Below are positions 31,676 through 43,765 of a stretch of 64,000 bases of DNA, piece by piece. Origin of the DNA: Pseudomonadota bacterium (GTDB lineage Bacteria; Pseudomonadota; Gammaproteobacteria; Burkholderiales; Ferrovaceae); contig JAKBLB010000012.1 in NCBI GenBank assembly GCA_021832305.1, forward strand, positions 1 through 64,000, read 5' to 3'. Each line of letters opens with the position of its first letter. Position 1 is the first letter of the stretch. Made by a program: the position numbers and the translations under genes. The notes beneath the pieces were generated by a model, which made no database searches, was not told where the DNA came from, and saw only the letters and a program-made list of their open reading frames with translations.

Positions 31676-32551
31676 ATGGCGGGATCAAAGGAAATCCGGA
31701 TAAAGATCAAAAGCGTACAAAATACGCGCAAGATCACCAAGGCCATGGAAATGGTGGCTGCCAGCAAAATGCGCAAAGCGCAGGAACGCATGCGGGCTGC
31801 TCGTCCTTACGGTGAAAAAATCCGTAAGGTGGCTTCTCATCTGGCGCAGGCCCATGCCGAATACAAACATCCCTTTTTGGTGACCCGGGAAAAAATTCAA
31901 AATGTGGGCGTTGTGCTGGTGACTTCCGACAAGGGGCTATGCGGTGGGTTGAATTCCAATCTTTTTCGCCACCTGATCAATTCCATGAAACAGTGGGAAC
32001 AGCAAGGGGCAAAAATTCGTGCGGCTGCTCTGGGTAACAAGGGGTTGGGTTTCCTGAACCGGATCTCCGTTCCGGTCGTTTCCCATGCGGTTCAGTTGGG
32101 AGACAAGCCTCATCTGGAAAGATTGATCGGACCCCTCAAGGTATTGCTGGATCAGTACATGACAGGTGAGGTGGATGCGGTCTATCTGGCCTACAATCGC
32201 TTCGTCAATACCATGAAACAACAGACCGTCGTGGAAAGGATTCTACCCCTGCCGCAGGAAAAGATTGGCGATGAAACGCGTCAGGAGGCGGCTGCCTGGG
32301 ACTATCTCTATGAACCCGATCCACAGGCCGTGATCGATGAGTTGCTCATGCGCTATGTCGAAGCATTGGTCTATCAAGCAGTGGCCGAGAATATCGCCTC
32401 CGAGCAAAGTGCACGGATGGTAGCCATGAAGGCGGCTTCTGATAATGCAGGCACGGTCATCAGTGAATTGCAATTGATTTATAACAAGTCTCGTCAGGCC
32501 GCCATTACCAAGGAACTGTCGGAAATCGTCGGTGGCGCGGCCGCCGTTTGA
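31676..32551 (+). CDS. atpG: ATP synthase F1 subunit gamma
   Basis: A 291-residue central shaft of the rotary motor. The N-terminal helix ([20 protein letters not shown]) and the C-terminal helix ([20 protein letters not shown]) that form the coiled-coil axle are conserved, as is the [10 protein letters not shown] motif. Length matches E. coli (287). It is in the normal operon position. Confidence 0.98.
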   Translation: MAGSKEIRIKIKSVQNTRKITKAMEMVAASKMRKAQERMRAARPYGEKIRKVASHLAQAHAEYKHPFLVTREKIQNVGVVLVTSDKGLCGGLNSNLFRHLINSMKQWEQQGAKIRAAALGNKGLGFLNRISVPVVSHAVQLGDKPHLERLIGPLKVLLDQYMTGEVDAVYLAYNRFVNTMKQQTVVERILPLPQEKIGDETRQEAAAWDYLYEPDPQAVIDELLMRYVEALVYQAVAENIASEQSARMVAMKAASDNAGTVISELQLIYNKSRQAAITKELSEIVGGAAAV

Positions 32552-32580
32552 CCCTATTAATTAATAGTACTCATCATTAG

Positions 32581-33969
<1,389 letters not shown>

Positions 33970-33981
33970 GGGGAAATCATT

Positions 33982-34407
33982 ATGGCCAATGTCATCCATG
34001 TGGATGTCGTCAGCGCAGAAGCTGAATTATTCTCCGGGGATGCAGAGTTTGTGGTGCTTCCTGGAGAAGGCGGGGAGTTGGGAATTTACCCGCGTCATAC
34101 GCCATTGATTACTCGCATCAAACCCGGAACGGTCAGGGTTCGTGGGGTGGGAAAGAGTGAGGATGAAATCATTTTCGTGGCCGGTGGTATTTTGGAAGTA
34201 CAACCGGACGGCGTGACGGTGTTGGCTGACACCGCCATTCGTGCCCATGATCTGGATGAAGCCAAGGCTTTGGAAGCGAAACGCAATGCAGAAGAAGCCT
34301 TGCAAAACAAATCCAGTGATGTGGATTATGCCCGTGCTTCTGCCGAGTTGGCTACCGCCGTTGCGCAATTGGCGACCATTCAACGCGTACGCAAGGATCA
34401 TCACTGA
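33982..34407 (+). CDS. atpC: ATP synthase F1 subunit epsilon
   Basis: A 141-residue subunit that sits on the rotor and restrains ATP hydrolysis. The N-terminal beta sandwich carries [21 protein letters not shown]-type sequence, and a helical hairpin with [18 protein letters not shown] forms the C-terminus. Its stop codon (34405-34407) overlaps the CTG proposed as the glmU start. Confidence 0.97.
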   Translation: MANVIHVDVVSAEAELFSGDAEFVVLPGEGGELGIYPRHTPLITRIKPGTVRVRGVGKSEDEIIFVAGGILEVQPDGVTVLADTAIRAHDLDEAKALEAKRNAEEALQNKSSDVDYARASAELATAVAQLATIQRVRKDHH

Positions 34408-35780
34408 ACGCCCCACGCATCACGCCGCTTTATATCGTTGTCCTGGCGGCAGGCCAGGGCAAACGGATGAATTCCGCTTTGCCCAAGGTTCTGCAGCCTC
34501 TCGCTGCAAAGCCTTTACTGGCCCATGTGCTTCAAACTGCCCAGGTTCTCGAGCCCGATAAAGTCATCGTTGTCTATGGACATGGGGGAGAGGCCGTACG
34601 GGCATCTTTTGAAGGCCGGGACTTGACCTGGGTCCATCAGGCAGAACAAAAAGGCACTGGCCATGCCCTTGCTCAAGTTTTGCCCCATCTGCCTGCCCAG
34701 GGCATCGTCTTGGTCCTGTACGGTGATGTTCCACTGCTTCAACCTCATACACTCGAACAACTGATTCAACCCGCGCGTGATGCACTGGTTCTTCTGACCC
34801 AACATATTCCTGAGCCTGGGGGGTATGGGCGAATTTTGAGGGATGATCGACAGAAGGTGATCGGCATCCGGGAAGAAAAGGATGCGTCAATCCAGGAAAA
34901 ACAGATTCATGAAGTCAATACCGGCATCATGGCCATGCCCATCGAGCACGTTTCCCACTGGCTGGAACGATTGACTTGCGCCAATGCACAGGGTGAATAC
35001 TACCTGACGGATATTGTCGCCAGTGCGGTGGCCGACGGGGTGGTTGTCCATACGGCTCAGCCCACCCATGACTGGGAAGCACTGGGTATCAACGACAAGC
35101 GTCAACTTGCCCGGCTCGAGGGCATCTGGCAACGACACCAGGCTGAAGTCCTTCTCGGCAGCGGGGTGACCATTGCCGATCCTGACCGTTTGACTTTGCG
35201 GGGCACGGTGACCTGTGGTCGAGACGTCATGCTCGATGTAGGGGTCATCCTGGAAGGGGACGTCATTCTGGAGGAGGGGGTCACCATCGGGCCCTACTGT
35301 GTCCTCAAGAATTGCAGAATCGGCGCGGGAACGGTGGTGCAAGCCTATACTCACGTCGAGGGCGCCCAGTTGGGTACAGGTAATCACGTAGGCCCCTATG
35401 CGCGTATTCGTCCCGGAACGATCACGCAACAGGCAGTTCATCTGGGCAATTTTGTAGAAGTCAAGAATTGCACCATTGATCAGGCTTCCAAAGCCAATCA
35501 TCTGACGTATCTGGGAGATAGTTCCATCGGCGCAAGAGTCAACGTCGGGGCGGGAACGATCACCTGTAATTATGATGGAGTCAACAAACACCGCACCCAG
35601 ATTGGCGATGATGTATTCATCGGGTCGGATACTCAACTCGTGGCACCTGTCACGGTGGAAGCCGGCGCCACCATCGGCGCCGGGTCCACGATCGTCAGGA
35701 CGGCCCCTGCCGACCAACTGACGCTATCGCGCAGCAGGCAACTGACGGTTCCCCACTGGAAACGCCCGTTCAAAAAGTAA
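34404..35780 (+). CDS. glmU: Bifunctional GlmU, probable CTG start
   Basis: A 458-residue enzyme that acetylates glucosamine-1-phosphate and couples it to UTP, giving UDP-GlcNAc for peptidoglycan and LPS. The N-terminal uridyltransferase has the essential LAAGQGKRM motif (residues about 14-22), and the C-terminal left-handed helix repeats carry the acetyltransferase ([19 protein letters not shown]). No ATG, GTG or TTG exists in frame between the upstream stop (34317) and the ATG at 34467, which lies after the catalytic motif. The CTG at 34404 has AAGGA six bases upstream and overlaps the atpC stop as CTGA. It gives the normal length (E. coli 456), so I take it as the start. Confidence 0.93.
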   Translation: MNAPRITPLYIVVLAAGQGKRMNSALPKVLQPLAAKPLLAHVLQTAQVLEPDKVIVVYGHGGEAVRASFEGRDLTWVHQAEQKGTGHALAQVLPHLPAQGIVLVLYGDVPLLQPHTLEQLIQPARDALVLLTQHIPEPGGYGRILRDDRQKVIGIREEKDASIQEKQIHEVNTGIMAMPIEHVSHWLERLTCANAQGEYYLTDIVASAVADGVVVHTAQPTHDWEALGINDKRQLARLEGIWQRHQAEVLLGSGVTIADPDRLTLRGTVTCGRDVMLDVGVILEGDVILEEGVTIGPYCVLKNCRIGAGTVVQAYTHVEGAQLGTGNHVGPYARIRPGTITQQAVHLGNFVEVKNCTIDQASKANHLTYLGDSSIGARVNVGAGTITCNYDGVNKHRTQIGDDVFIGSDTQLVAPVTVEAGATIGAGSTIVRTAPADQLTLSRSRQLTVPHWKRPFKK

Positions 35781-35802
35781 ACTGCGCAACAGTGTGGAAT
35801 GA

Positions 35803-35820
35803 CACGCCGACTGTGGCGTG
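35803..35820. terminator. Hairpin between convergent glmU and dsbA
   Basis: CACGCC (35803-35808) and GGCGTG (35815-35820) are perfect inverted copies with a 6-base loop in the 41-base gap. There is no T run on either side, so efficiency as an intrinsic terminator is doubtful, but it is the only structure available to both genes. Confidence 0.4.
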
Positions 35821-35821
35821 C

Positions 35822-36472
35822 TCAGCGATGTTTCTTGAGAGTGAGTTCCCGGGTAACCAGTTCATTCAATACAGTGAAAAGCGCCGCATTACTGCCGGCC
35901 TGAGAGGGTGAAGTGGCATACATGCCATCGACGATGAGGGTGGGCACACCGTCCACGCCATAACTCATGGCCTGCTGATCGCCTTGCTGCACCTTGGACT
36001 GGATGGCAAAGGAGCGGTAGAGCGCAATGAATTTATTGCGATCGACCCCCTGTTTCTGGACCCAATCGAAAAGGTCGTCTTCAGAGAACAGGTTGACCTG
36101 TTGCTCGTGCAGGGCAGTAAATACCTTTTCCTGAAGGCGGTTGGCCTCATGAAGGGCTTCCAGAGCATAGTAGGCACGGGCCAGCACGGACCACTGCGAA
36201 TGTCCAAAGGTCACGGGAACACGGCGGTAGATGACGCCGGCCGGGAGTTTACGTGACCAAGGTTCGAGCAGGGGTGCGAGATGGGCGCAGTGAGGACAGG
36301 CATAGGAGAAAAATTCCAGCACTTCCACAGAGGATCCAGGCAAGGGTGCTTGAGCAACGATCTGGTAATCCTGTCCCGCAGTGGCGGCTTGAAGTTTGTC
36401 CGCCATGGAACCGGTCCATAGAAGGATCCCAGTGCAGGCTAGAAAACGACGACGGGAATGAGGCAAGAGCAT
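35822..36472 (-). CDS. dsbA: Thiol:disulfide interchange protein DsbA
   Basis: A 216-residue periplasmic oxidase that forms disulfide bonds in exported proteins. The thioredoxin-fold active site is CPHC (FFSYACPHCAHLAPLL), with the cis-proline loop DGVPTLIVDG. The signal peptide is unusual in carrying a twin-arginine pattern (SRRRFLA, residues 6-12) before a modest hydrophobic stretch (CTGILLWTGSMA), with likely cleavage after AATA. It follows the SPOR protein by 24 bases and ends the leftward rubredoxin-argS-SPOR-dsbA cluster. Confidence 0.95.
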   Translation of the reverse strand: MLLPHSRRRFLACTGILLWTGSMADKLQAATAGQDYQIVAQAPLPGSSVEVLEFFSYACPHCAHLAPLLEPWSRKLPAGVIYRRVPVTFGHSQWSVLARAYYALEALHEANRLQEKVFTALHEQQVNLFSEDDLFDWVQKQGVDRNKFIALYRSFAIQSKVQQGDQQAMSYGVDGVPTLIVDGMYATSPSQAGSNAALFTVLNELVTRELTLKKHR

Positions 36473-36496
36473 GAGAAGAAACTCCTGTAGAGAAGG

Positions 36497-37183
36497 CTAA
36501 TGAGGAATCAGAGAACTGTGACTGGTGGTGGTTTCGCGCAAGACTTGGGCTGGAACTCCATTATCCTTGAGGGATTTGACCAGGGTACGGACCTCTTCCA
36601 CGGAAGAAAATGGGCCGATTCTCACACGATAGTAGAGGGGTTTCCCCTCTACCTGACCAGGTACGACCGTGCTGTCTATGCCCAACAAAGCCAAGGTGGC
36701 ACGCTGACTTTCTGCCTCGGAGGATTGACCAAAGGCGCCGGTTTGCACAAAGTAGCGAACCGTTACCGGATGTTGCAATTCATCACTCAAAGGTGAGGGT
36801 ATGGAAGTGGCGGGGGTAGAAAGACCGGACGTCGGAGTTTTTTCTTCCACATCGGGGGGTGGGACACCCTCTGTGGCTGGAGTAGGCGTAGACGTAGTGG
36901 GTGCTGATGAAACGGGTGTGGCTGGTGCACCAACTTCACTTCCTTCGGTCACTTGAGACGGAGTCAAAATTCCTCGTTTGGTGAGATCAGATCCGGTAAG
37001 TTTCTCGGGTGTGGCGGAAGGATGTGGGGGGGTATTGCGAGAAGTGATCGGCGAAGAGAGATGGCTGATGTATAGTGCCACTCCCGCCGCCAGCAGAACA
37101 CCGCCTGCCAGCCCTATCATGCTTCCGATAAAAAAAGCACTGCCTGGGGTTTTTTCGGGTTTCTTGTTAGATTTCTCAGCCAC
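36497..37183 (-). CDS. SPOR-domain membrane protein, FtsN-like
   Basis: A 228-residue protein with one membrane helix (about 16-42, FFIGSMIGLAGGVLLAAGVA) and a short cytoplasmic basic tail. A disordered Pro/Thr/Ser-rich periplasmic linker follows (about 43-145). The C-terminal SPOR domain (about 147-220) has YFVQTGAFGQSSEAESQ and LYYRVRIGPFSSVEEV. SPOR domains bind denuded septal peptidoglycan, so a role in cell division is likely. The start is GTG at 37183 with GGAG upstream. It lies between argS and dsbA, a conserved betaproteobacterial order. Confidence 0.9.
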   Translation of the reverse strand: MAEKSNKKPEKTPGSAFFIGSMIGLAGGVLLAAGVALYISHLSSPITSRNTPPHPSATPEKLTGSDLTKRGILTPSQVTEGSEVGAPATPVSSAPTTSTPTPATEGVPPPDVEEKTPTSGLSTPATSIPSPLSDELQHPVTVRYFVQTGAFGQSSEAESQRATLALLGIDSTVVPGQVEGKPLYYRVRIGPFSSVEEVRTLVKSLKDNGVPAQVLRETTTSHSSLIPH

Positions 37184-37257
37184 AAGTCACTCCAAATAGG
37201 GATTTCTGCCTGAGAGGATGATAGCAGAATCCATGTAATGAAAAGCGGGTCTTCATT

Positions 37258-39042
37258 TTACATTCGATCTGGAGCAGAGACGCCCAACAGGCTCAAACCA
37301 TCCCTCACCACGATCCCGATGGCGCTCAGCAAGGCCATGCGCGCATCTACCTGAGCGGGCTCACCTTCCAGAAAGGGAACCTGGTTGTAGTAGGCATGAA
37401 ACTCGGCAGAAAGATCTCGCAAATAAAATGCGACGAGATGGGGGGAAAAGTCGCTGGCGGCCTGTTCCAGAAGTGAGGGATAAGCGTACAAAATTTGCAG
37501 AATGCGCGTTTCCTCTTCATGAATCAAGGAGTGCAGCACGCTGTTTTCCAGTACAGCCGGATCTCCGCCCCAGCGTTCCAGAACCCTCTGGATACGGGCA
37601 TGGGCATATTGAATGTAATACACCGGGTTGTCCTGAGACTGGGAAGTCGCCAGATCCAGGTCGAAATCCAGGTGCTGGTCTGATTTGCGCAAAACGTAAA
37701 ATAAACGGGCAGCGTCCCGACCGACCTCGGTACGCAATTCACGCAACGTGATGAATTGCCCCTTTCGGGTGGACATTTGAACTTTTTCGCCCTGACGGAA
37801 CAGGCTGACGAATTGAACCAAGGGTACGGAGAGACGTGTGTCATCATAACCCAGTGCGTTCAGGGCTGCCCGGATCCTGGGAATGTAACCGTGATGGTCG
37901 GCACCCCAGATGTCCACGATGAGATCAAAACCCCGTTCGAATTTACCCACATGGTAGGCAATGTCAGAAGCAAAGTAGGTGTAGAGCCCGTTTTCCCGCT
38001 GGACGACTCGATCTTTTTCGTCGCCAAAGGCCGAAGAGCGAAACCAGCGGGCACCCTTGTCGGTATAGAGGTGCCCGGCATGTTCCAGACGGGACACGAT
38101 GAGGGCTACGGCACCCGAATCAAAGAGGGATTGTTCGGAGAACCAGTCATCGAAGACGACCCCAAACTCTTCGAGATCCTGGCGACAATCGGCCAGTTGT
38201 TCGGTCAGCACGAAATGGTGCAGCGCCAGGTAAGTTGGTCCCAGAAGTTCCTTCGCCGCAGCAATCAGAGCATCCATGTGGTGCTCTTCTTCCTCAGGCG
38301 GAATGACGATCAGGTCTTCGGTATGAGGGATCTCCAAGATCGACAACAGAGGGTCTTCGCTGACGACCAGGCCGGAAAACCGGCGTATGGCCTCCTGTGC
38401 CATGATCTCTACATAGTCGCCCTGATATCCGTTATCGGGAAAGGGAAGGGATTTCAGTTGATTGGATTGCTGGAGCGCCCGTAACCAGGTGGAGACCGTC
38501 AGGATGTCCATTTGACGGCCGGCATCGTTGACGTAGTATTCCCTCTGCACCTGGTAACCCACCTTGCACAACAGGTTGGCAACCGAGGCGCCATAGGCGG
38601 CCCCACGGCCGTGACCAACATGGAGGGGTCCGGTAGGGTTGCTGGAAACGAATTCCACCTGTACGCGTTGTCCTGATCCTTTTTGAGAGGAGCCAAAAAG
38701 GTGGCCGCGTTGCAGGATTTCGTGCACGATTTCCTGGCGCGCCTGGGACGTCAAAAAAATATTGATGAAGCCGGGTCCCGCCAGTTCTACCCGTTCGATG
38801 AGTGCGGATGAAGGCAGTGCCGCGATCAGTTGGGCCGCGATTTCTCGAGGAGGCTGGCGCAACCCTTTGGCGAGTTGGAGGGCGATGGGGGAAGCAAAAT
38901 CTCCATGCATGCTCTGACGGGGTCGCTCCAGAACCGGGTGGAGCGTGGGAGCAGAGGAAATCTTCCGGATCGCAGCGCTGAGGAGGGCACAGAGACGGGC
39001 TTCAAGAGTCTCTTCGGGAGTCGTTACGGAATGGGAAGACAT
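37258..39042 (-). CDS. argS: Arginyl-tRNA synthetase
   Basis: A 594-residue class I synthetase. An N-terminal Add-1 domain (about 1-110) precedes the HIGH-type motif PTGPLHVGHGRG. The KMSKS equivalent reads VQMSTRKGQFI. The C-terminal DALR anticodon-binding domain ends LLGVSAPDRM. It charges tRNA-Arg in the cytoplasm. It starts 3 bases after the rubredoxin gene and is followed 74 bases later by the SPOR protein gene. Confidence 0.97.
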   Translation of the reverse strand: MSSHSVTTPEETLEARLCALLSAAIRKISSAPTLHPVLERPRQSMHGDFASPIALQLAKGLRQPPREIAAQLIAALPSSALIERVELAGPGFINIFLTSQARQEIVHEILQRGHLFGSSQKGSGQRVQVEFVSSNPTGPLHVGHGRGAAYGASVANLLCKVGYQVQREYYVNDAGRQMDILTVSTWLRALQQSNQLKSLPFPDNGYQGDYVEIMAQEAIRRFSGLVVSEDPLLSILEIPHTEDLIVIPPEEEEHHMDALIAAAKELLGPTYLALHHFVLTEQLADCRQDLEEFGVVFDDWFSEQSLFDSGAVALIVSRLEHAGHLYTDKGARWFRSSAFGDEKDRVVQRENGLYTYFASDIAYHVGKFERGFDLIVDIWGADHHGYIPRIRAALNALGYDDTRLSVPLVQFVSLFRQGEKVQMSTRKGQFITLRELRTEVGRDAARLFYVLRKSDQHLDFDLDLATSQSQDNPVYYIQYAHARIQRVLERWGGDPAVLENSVLHSLIHEEETRILQILYAYPSLLEQAASDFSPHLVAFYLRDLSAEFHAYYNQVPFLEGEPAQVDARMALLSAIGIVVRDGLSLLGVSAPDRM

Positions 39043-39045
39043 GAC

Positions 39046-39228
39046 TCAAATTTCAATCAATTCAAAATCTTCCTTGCGTGCCCCGCACTCCGGACAAACC
39101 CAATTCATGGGGACATCCGCCCAGCGGGTTCCCGGTGCGATGCCGTCCTCGGGAGCGCCCAATTCTTCATCATAAATATAGCCACAAATCAGGCACAGCC
39201 AGGTTTTATAACCTTGTTCGGAATCCAT
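39046..39228 (-). CDS. Rubredoxin
   Basis: A 60-residue electron carrier with one Fe(Cys)4 centre. The two cysteine pairs are CLICGYIYD and CPECGARKEDF, separated by the usual PEDGIAPGTRWADVP segment. It is divergent from thiD, as in many betaproteobacteria, and directly precedes argS. The redox partner is not encoded nearby. Confidence 0.96.
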   Translation of the reverse strand: MDSEQGYKTWLCLICGYIYDEELGAPEDGIAPGTRWADVPMNWVCPECGARKEDFELIEI

Positions 39229-39335
39229 GAGTGTCTCGAATACGTTAGAATGTAACAGCGACGGTCGACGAAATGCGCGAAGCCTGTCGATCCACCGCCA
39301 TGATAAAACTTATCCACCCTCAAGAGCAACCATCT

Positions 39336-40163
39336 ATGATGCCTGCCCCCCCTGCCGTTTTGGTGTTTGCAGCCACGGATCCCAGTGGAGGTGCGGGATT
39401 GCAGGCAGATCTGCTGACTCTTTCCAGTATGGGATGCCATCCGTTGTCGGTCGTGACCGGAATTACGGTCCAGGATACGACCGGGGTCGAGGATGTTCTG
39501 GCGATGGATGCGGAATGGGTGGTGGATCAGGCGCGATGTATTCTGGAAGATGTGCCTGTGGCAGTATTCAAATTGGGAGTTCTGGGCAGTGTGGAAATCA
39601 TCGCCGCCATTGCTGAAATCGTCGCCGATTATCCTGAAGTGCCTCTGGTACTCGATCCGGTATTGACCAGTGGACGGGGCGACGAATTGGCCAACGAGGA
39701 AATGCTCGAGGCGCTGCGCGATCTGATCCTGCCCCAAACCTCTCTGGTCACTCCGAATGTCATGGAATTGATGCGTCTGGCTTATGATGAGGCGCCTGAA
39801 GAAGAACGTCCTGATTATGCGCGCGCAGCCATGGAAGTATTGGAAAGCGGTTGCGAATTCGTTCTGGTGACTGGGACTCACGCACCAGGCGTGCAGGTGG
39901 TCAACACGTTGTATGGACGAGAGGGCGTCATCCGTTCCGATCGTTGGGAACGGCTTCCGGGCAGTTACCACGGTTCCGGATGTACGCTGAGCAGCGCCAT
40001 CGCTGCCAGTCTGGCGCAGGGGCTACCCATTCCGGAAGCGGTGGCGGAAGCGCAGGACTATACCTGGCAAACCTTGAAAGAAGGTTATCGTCTCGGTATG
40101 GGACAGATCATTCCTGATCGCCTTTTCTGGGCGCGGGAGGAACCGCGCAACGATGTCCATTGA
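39336..40163 (+). CDS. thiD: Hydroxymethylpyrimidine/phosphomethylpyrimidine kinase
   Basis: A 275-residue ribokinase-fold enzyme that phosphorylates HMP and HMP-P for thiamine synthesis. The N-terminal FAATDPSGGAGLQADLLTL and the C-terminal anion-hole motif LPGSYHGSGCTLSSAIAA are diagnostic. Earlier in-frame starts exist (39273, 39300), but the ATG at 39336 gives the family N-terminus; its ribosome binding site is weak. It overlaps thiE by 11 bases, and thiC lies 18 kb away in this window. Confidence 0.94.
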   Translation: MMPAPPAVLVFAATDPSGGAGLQADLLTLSSMGCHPLSVVTGITVQDTTGVEDVLAMDAEWVVDQARCILEDVPVAVFKLGVLGSVEIIAAIAEIVADYPEVPLVLDPVLTSGRGDELANEEMLEALRDLILPQTSLVTPNVMELMRLAYDEAPEEERPDYARAAMEVLESGCEFVLVTGTHAPGVQVVNTLYGREGVIRSDRWERLPGSYHGSGCTLSSAIAASLAQGLPIPEAVAEAQDYTWQTLKEGYRLGMGQIIPDRLFWAREEPRNDVH

Positions 40164-40770
40164 ACCCGGTAAAATTCGGGGACTCTACGGCATTACCCCG
40201 GAGTTGAGTGATACCGCCGACTTGCTTGGTAGAGTGAGATCGGCCTTTCTGGGGGGAATGTCTGTACTGCAGTACCGCGTCAAATTCCTCGAGATTTCCT
40301 TGCGCTTGAAGCAACTGAAGCAGTTGCGCGCACTCTGTGACGAGTTTGGCGCGCCTTTGATCCTCAATGACGGAGTGCTTCCCGAGTGGGAAGGGGGGCT
40401 GCATGTCGGGCTGGAGGATGCGCATCCGGAAGAATGGCCCCAATTGGCGAACCGAAGGCTACTGGGCGTTTCTTGCTACGCAGACCTGAAACGGGCGCAG
40501 GCGGCGGAAGCAGCGGGGGCTGCCTATATCGCCCTGGGTTGCTTCTTTCCCTCAACGACTAAGCCGGAGGCTTCGCCCGCCACGCTGGATATCCTTCGTG
40601 CCAGCCGTGCACAACTCCGCATTCCTATCGTCGTGATTGGCGGAATCACCCCTGCCCGGGTCACAGAACTGCGTGCGGCAGGAGCCGATGCCGTGGCTGT
40701 TTTGAGTGGACTGTTTGATGCACAGGACATCACGGGCCGGGCGCGGGAGTATGCCGCGAATTTTGAATGA
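40153..40770 (+). CDS. thiE: Thiamine-phosphate synthase
   Basis: A 205-residue TIM-barrel enzyme joining HMP-PP to the thiazole phosphate. It shows GLYGITPE at the start, the substrate strands LILNDGVL and GLEDAHPEEW, the catalytic loop YIALGCFFPSTTKPEA and the phosphate site VVIGGITPARVTELRAAGADAV. It is coupled to thiD by an 11-base overlap. hemL follows after a 61-base gap with its own probable promoter. Confidence 0.94.
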   Translation: MSIEPGKIRGLYGITPELSDTADLLGRVRSAFLGGMSVLQYRVKFLEISLRLKQLKQLRALCDEFGAPLILNDGVLPEWEGGLHVGLEDAHPEEWPQLANRRLLGVSCYADLKRAQAAEAAGAAYIALGCFFPSTTKPEASPATLDILRASRAQLRIPIVVIGGITPARVTELRAAGADAVAVLSGLFDAQDITGRAREYAANFE

Positions 40771-40796
40771 TCTGGAGTGGGTCGGGCGCGTATAAT
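40768..40796 (+). promoter_or_regulatory. Probable hemL promoter
   Basis: A perfect TATAAT at 40791-40796 lies 35 bases before the hemL ATG. The hexamer 17 bases upstream (TGATCT, 40768-40773) is a poor -35, so activity may need an activator or be low. Confidence 0.45.
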
Positions 40797-40831
40797 GGTG
40801 TTTGGCCACCGACCTAGATTTTGGGATTTCC

Positions 40832-42108
40832 ATGACGACCAATCAGAAGTTATTTGAACGTGCCCAGCAATTCATTCCCGGGGGGGTCAATTCTCCGGTG
40901 CGAGCCTTCCGGAGCGTGGGCGGTACGCCGCGTTTTCTGACGCACGGGAAAGGTCCTCGTGTCTGGGATGTGGAGGGCAAGGAATATATCGATTATGTGT
41001 GTTCCTGGGGACCGCTTCTGCACGGGCATGCCCATCCCTCCGTCATCCAGGCGGTGCAGGCCAGTGCCGAGCGGGGGTTGAGTTTTGGGGCCCCCACGGC
41101 TCTGGAAGTGGCGTTTGCCGAAAAACTGGTACAACTCCTTCCCTCCCTGGAAATGGTTCGTCTGACCAGTTCGGGCACGGAAGCCACCATGAGTGCCATT
41201 CGTCTGGCACGCGGGTTTACCGGTCGTAATCTCATCGTTAAATTTGAGGGGTGTTACCACGGGCATGGGGATGCCTTGCTGGTCAAGGCAGGCTCCGGAG
41301 CGTTGACCTTTGGTCAGCCCGATTCCGGAGGAATACCTGCAGAACTGGCTGCTCAAACTCTGGTCCTCGAATATAACCATATGGGACAGTTGGAAGAATT
41401 ATTCGCCACCCGGGGCGATCAGATTGCCGCCATCATCGTTGAACCCGTGGCGGGCAACATGAATATGGTATTGCCGCGCCCCGGGTTTCTTTCAAAATTG
41501 CGCGAATTGACCACAGCTCATGGCAGCGTCCTGATTTTTGATGAGGTGATGACGGGATTCCGGGTGGCGTTGGGCGGGGCTCAGTCTCTTTACGGTATTC
41601 GTCCTGATTTGACGACGCTGGGCAAGGTGATCGGTGGCGGGATGCCCCTGGCTGCCTTTGGGGGGCGGCGCGACATCATGGAATGTCTGGCCCCTCTCGG
41701 ACCAGTGTATCAGGCCGGGACCTTGTCCGGCAATCCGGTGGCCGTGACGGCAGGTTTGGTGAATCTTCATCTGGCCTGTGCCGATGGACTGTATGAACGC
41801 CTGGGCGAAATGACCCGAACGCTGACGGAGGGCATCGTGGAAGTGGGCCGCAATGCGGGATATGCCCTGTCTACCTGTTCACTGGGAGGCATGTTCGGGC
41901 TGTATTTTCGTGAAAAGTTGCCCAATACTCTGACCGAGGTGATGGAATCGGACCGGTTTGCTTTTAATGCGTTCTTTCAGGGGATGCTCGATGAAGGAAT
42001 CTACCTTGCGCCCTCGGCCTTCGAGGCGGGTTTCGTCTCCACGGCGCATACCAGCGTGGAACTGGATCAGACGCTCAGCGCAGCAGAACGGGTGTTCAAA
42101 CAACTGAG

Positions 42109-42112
<4 letters not shown>
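40832..42112 (+). CDS. hemL: Glutamate-1-semialdehyde 2,1-aminomutase
   Basis: A 426-residue PLP enzyme making 5-aminolevulinate by the C5 pathway. It has the class III aminotransferase layout: [13 protein letters not shown], the [15 protein letters not shown] motif, [13 protein letters not shown] and the PLP lysine in [16 protein letters not shown] take ATG at 40832 ([14 protein letters not shown]); a TTG at 40802 is less likely. It overlaps engB by 4 bases. Confidence 0.97.

Positions 42113-43765
<1,653 letters not shown>

Noticed and set aside
30796-31791. Open frame antisense to atpA and atpG
   Set aside because: It spans two certain genes on the other strand and has no start signals or domain.
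34467-35780. glmU starting at the first ATG
   Set aside because: It would remove the LAAGxGxRM motif needed for uridyl transfer; the upstream CTG with a good ribosome binding site explains the full enzyme.
39229-39335. TPP riboswitch before thiD
   Set aside because: No thi-box motifs or expected helices could be found in the 107 bases.
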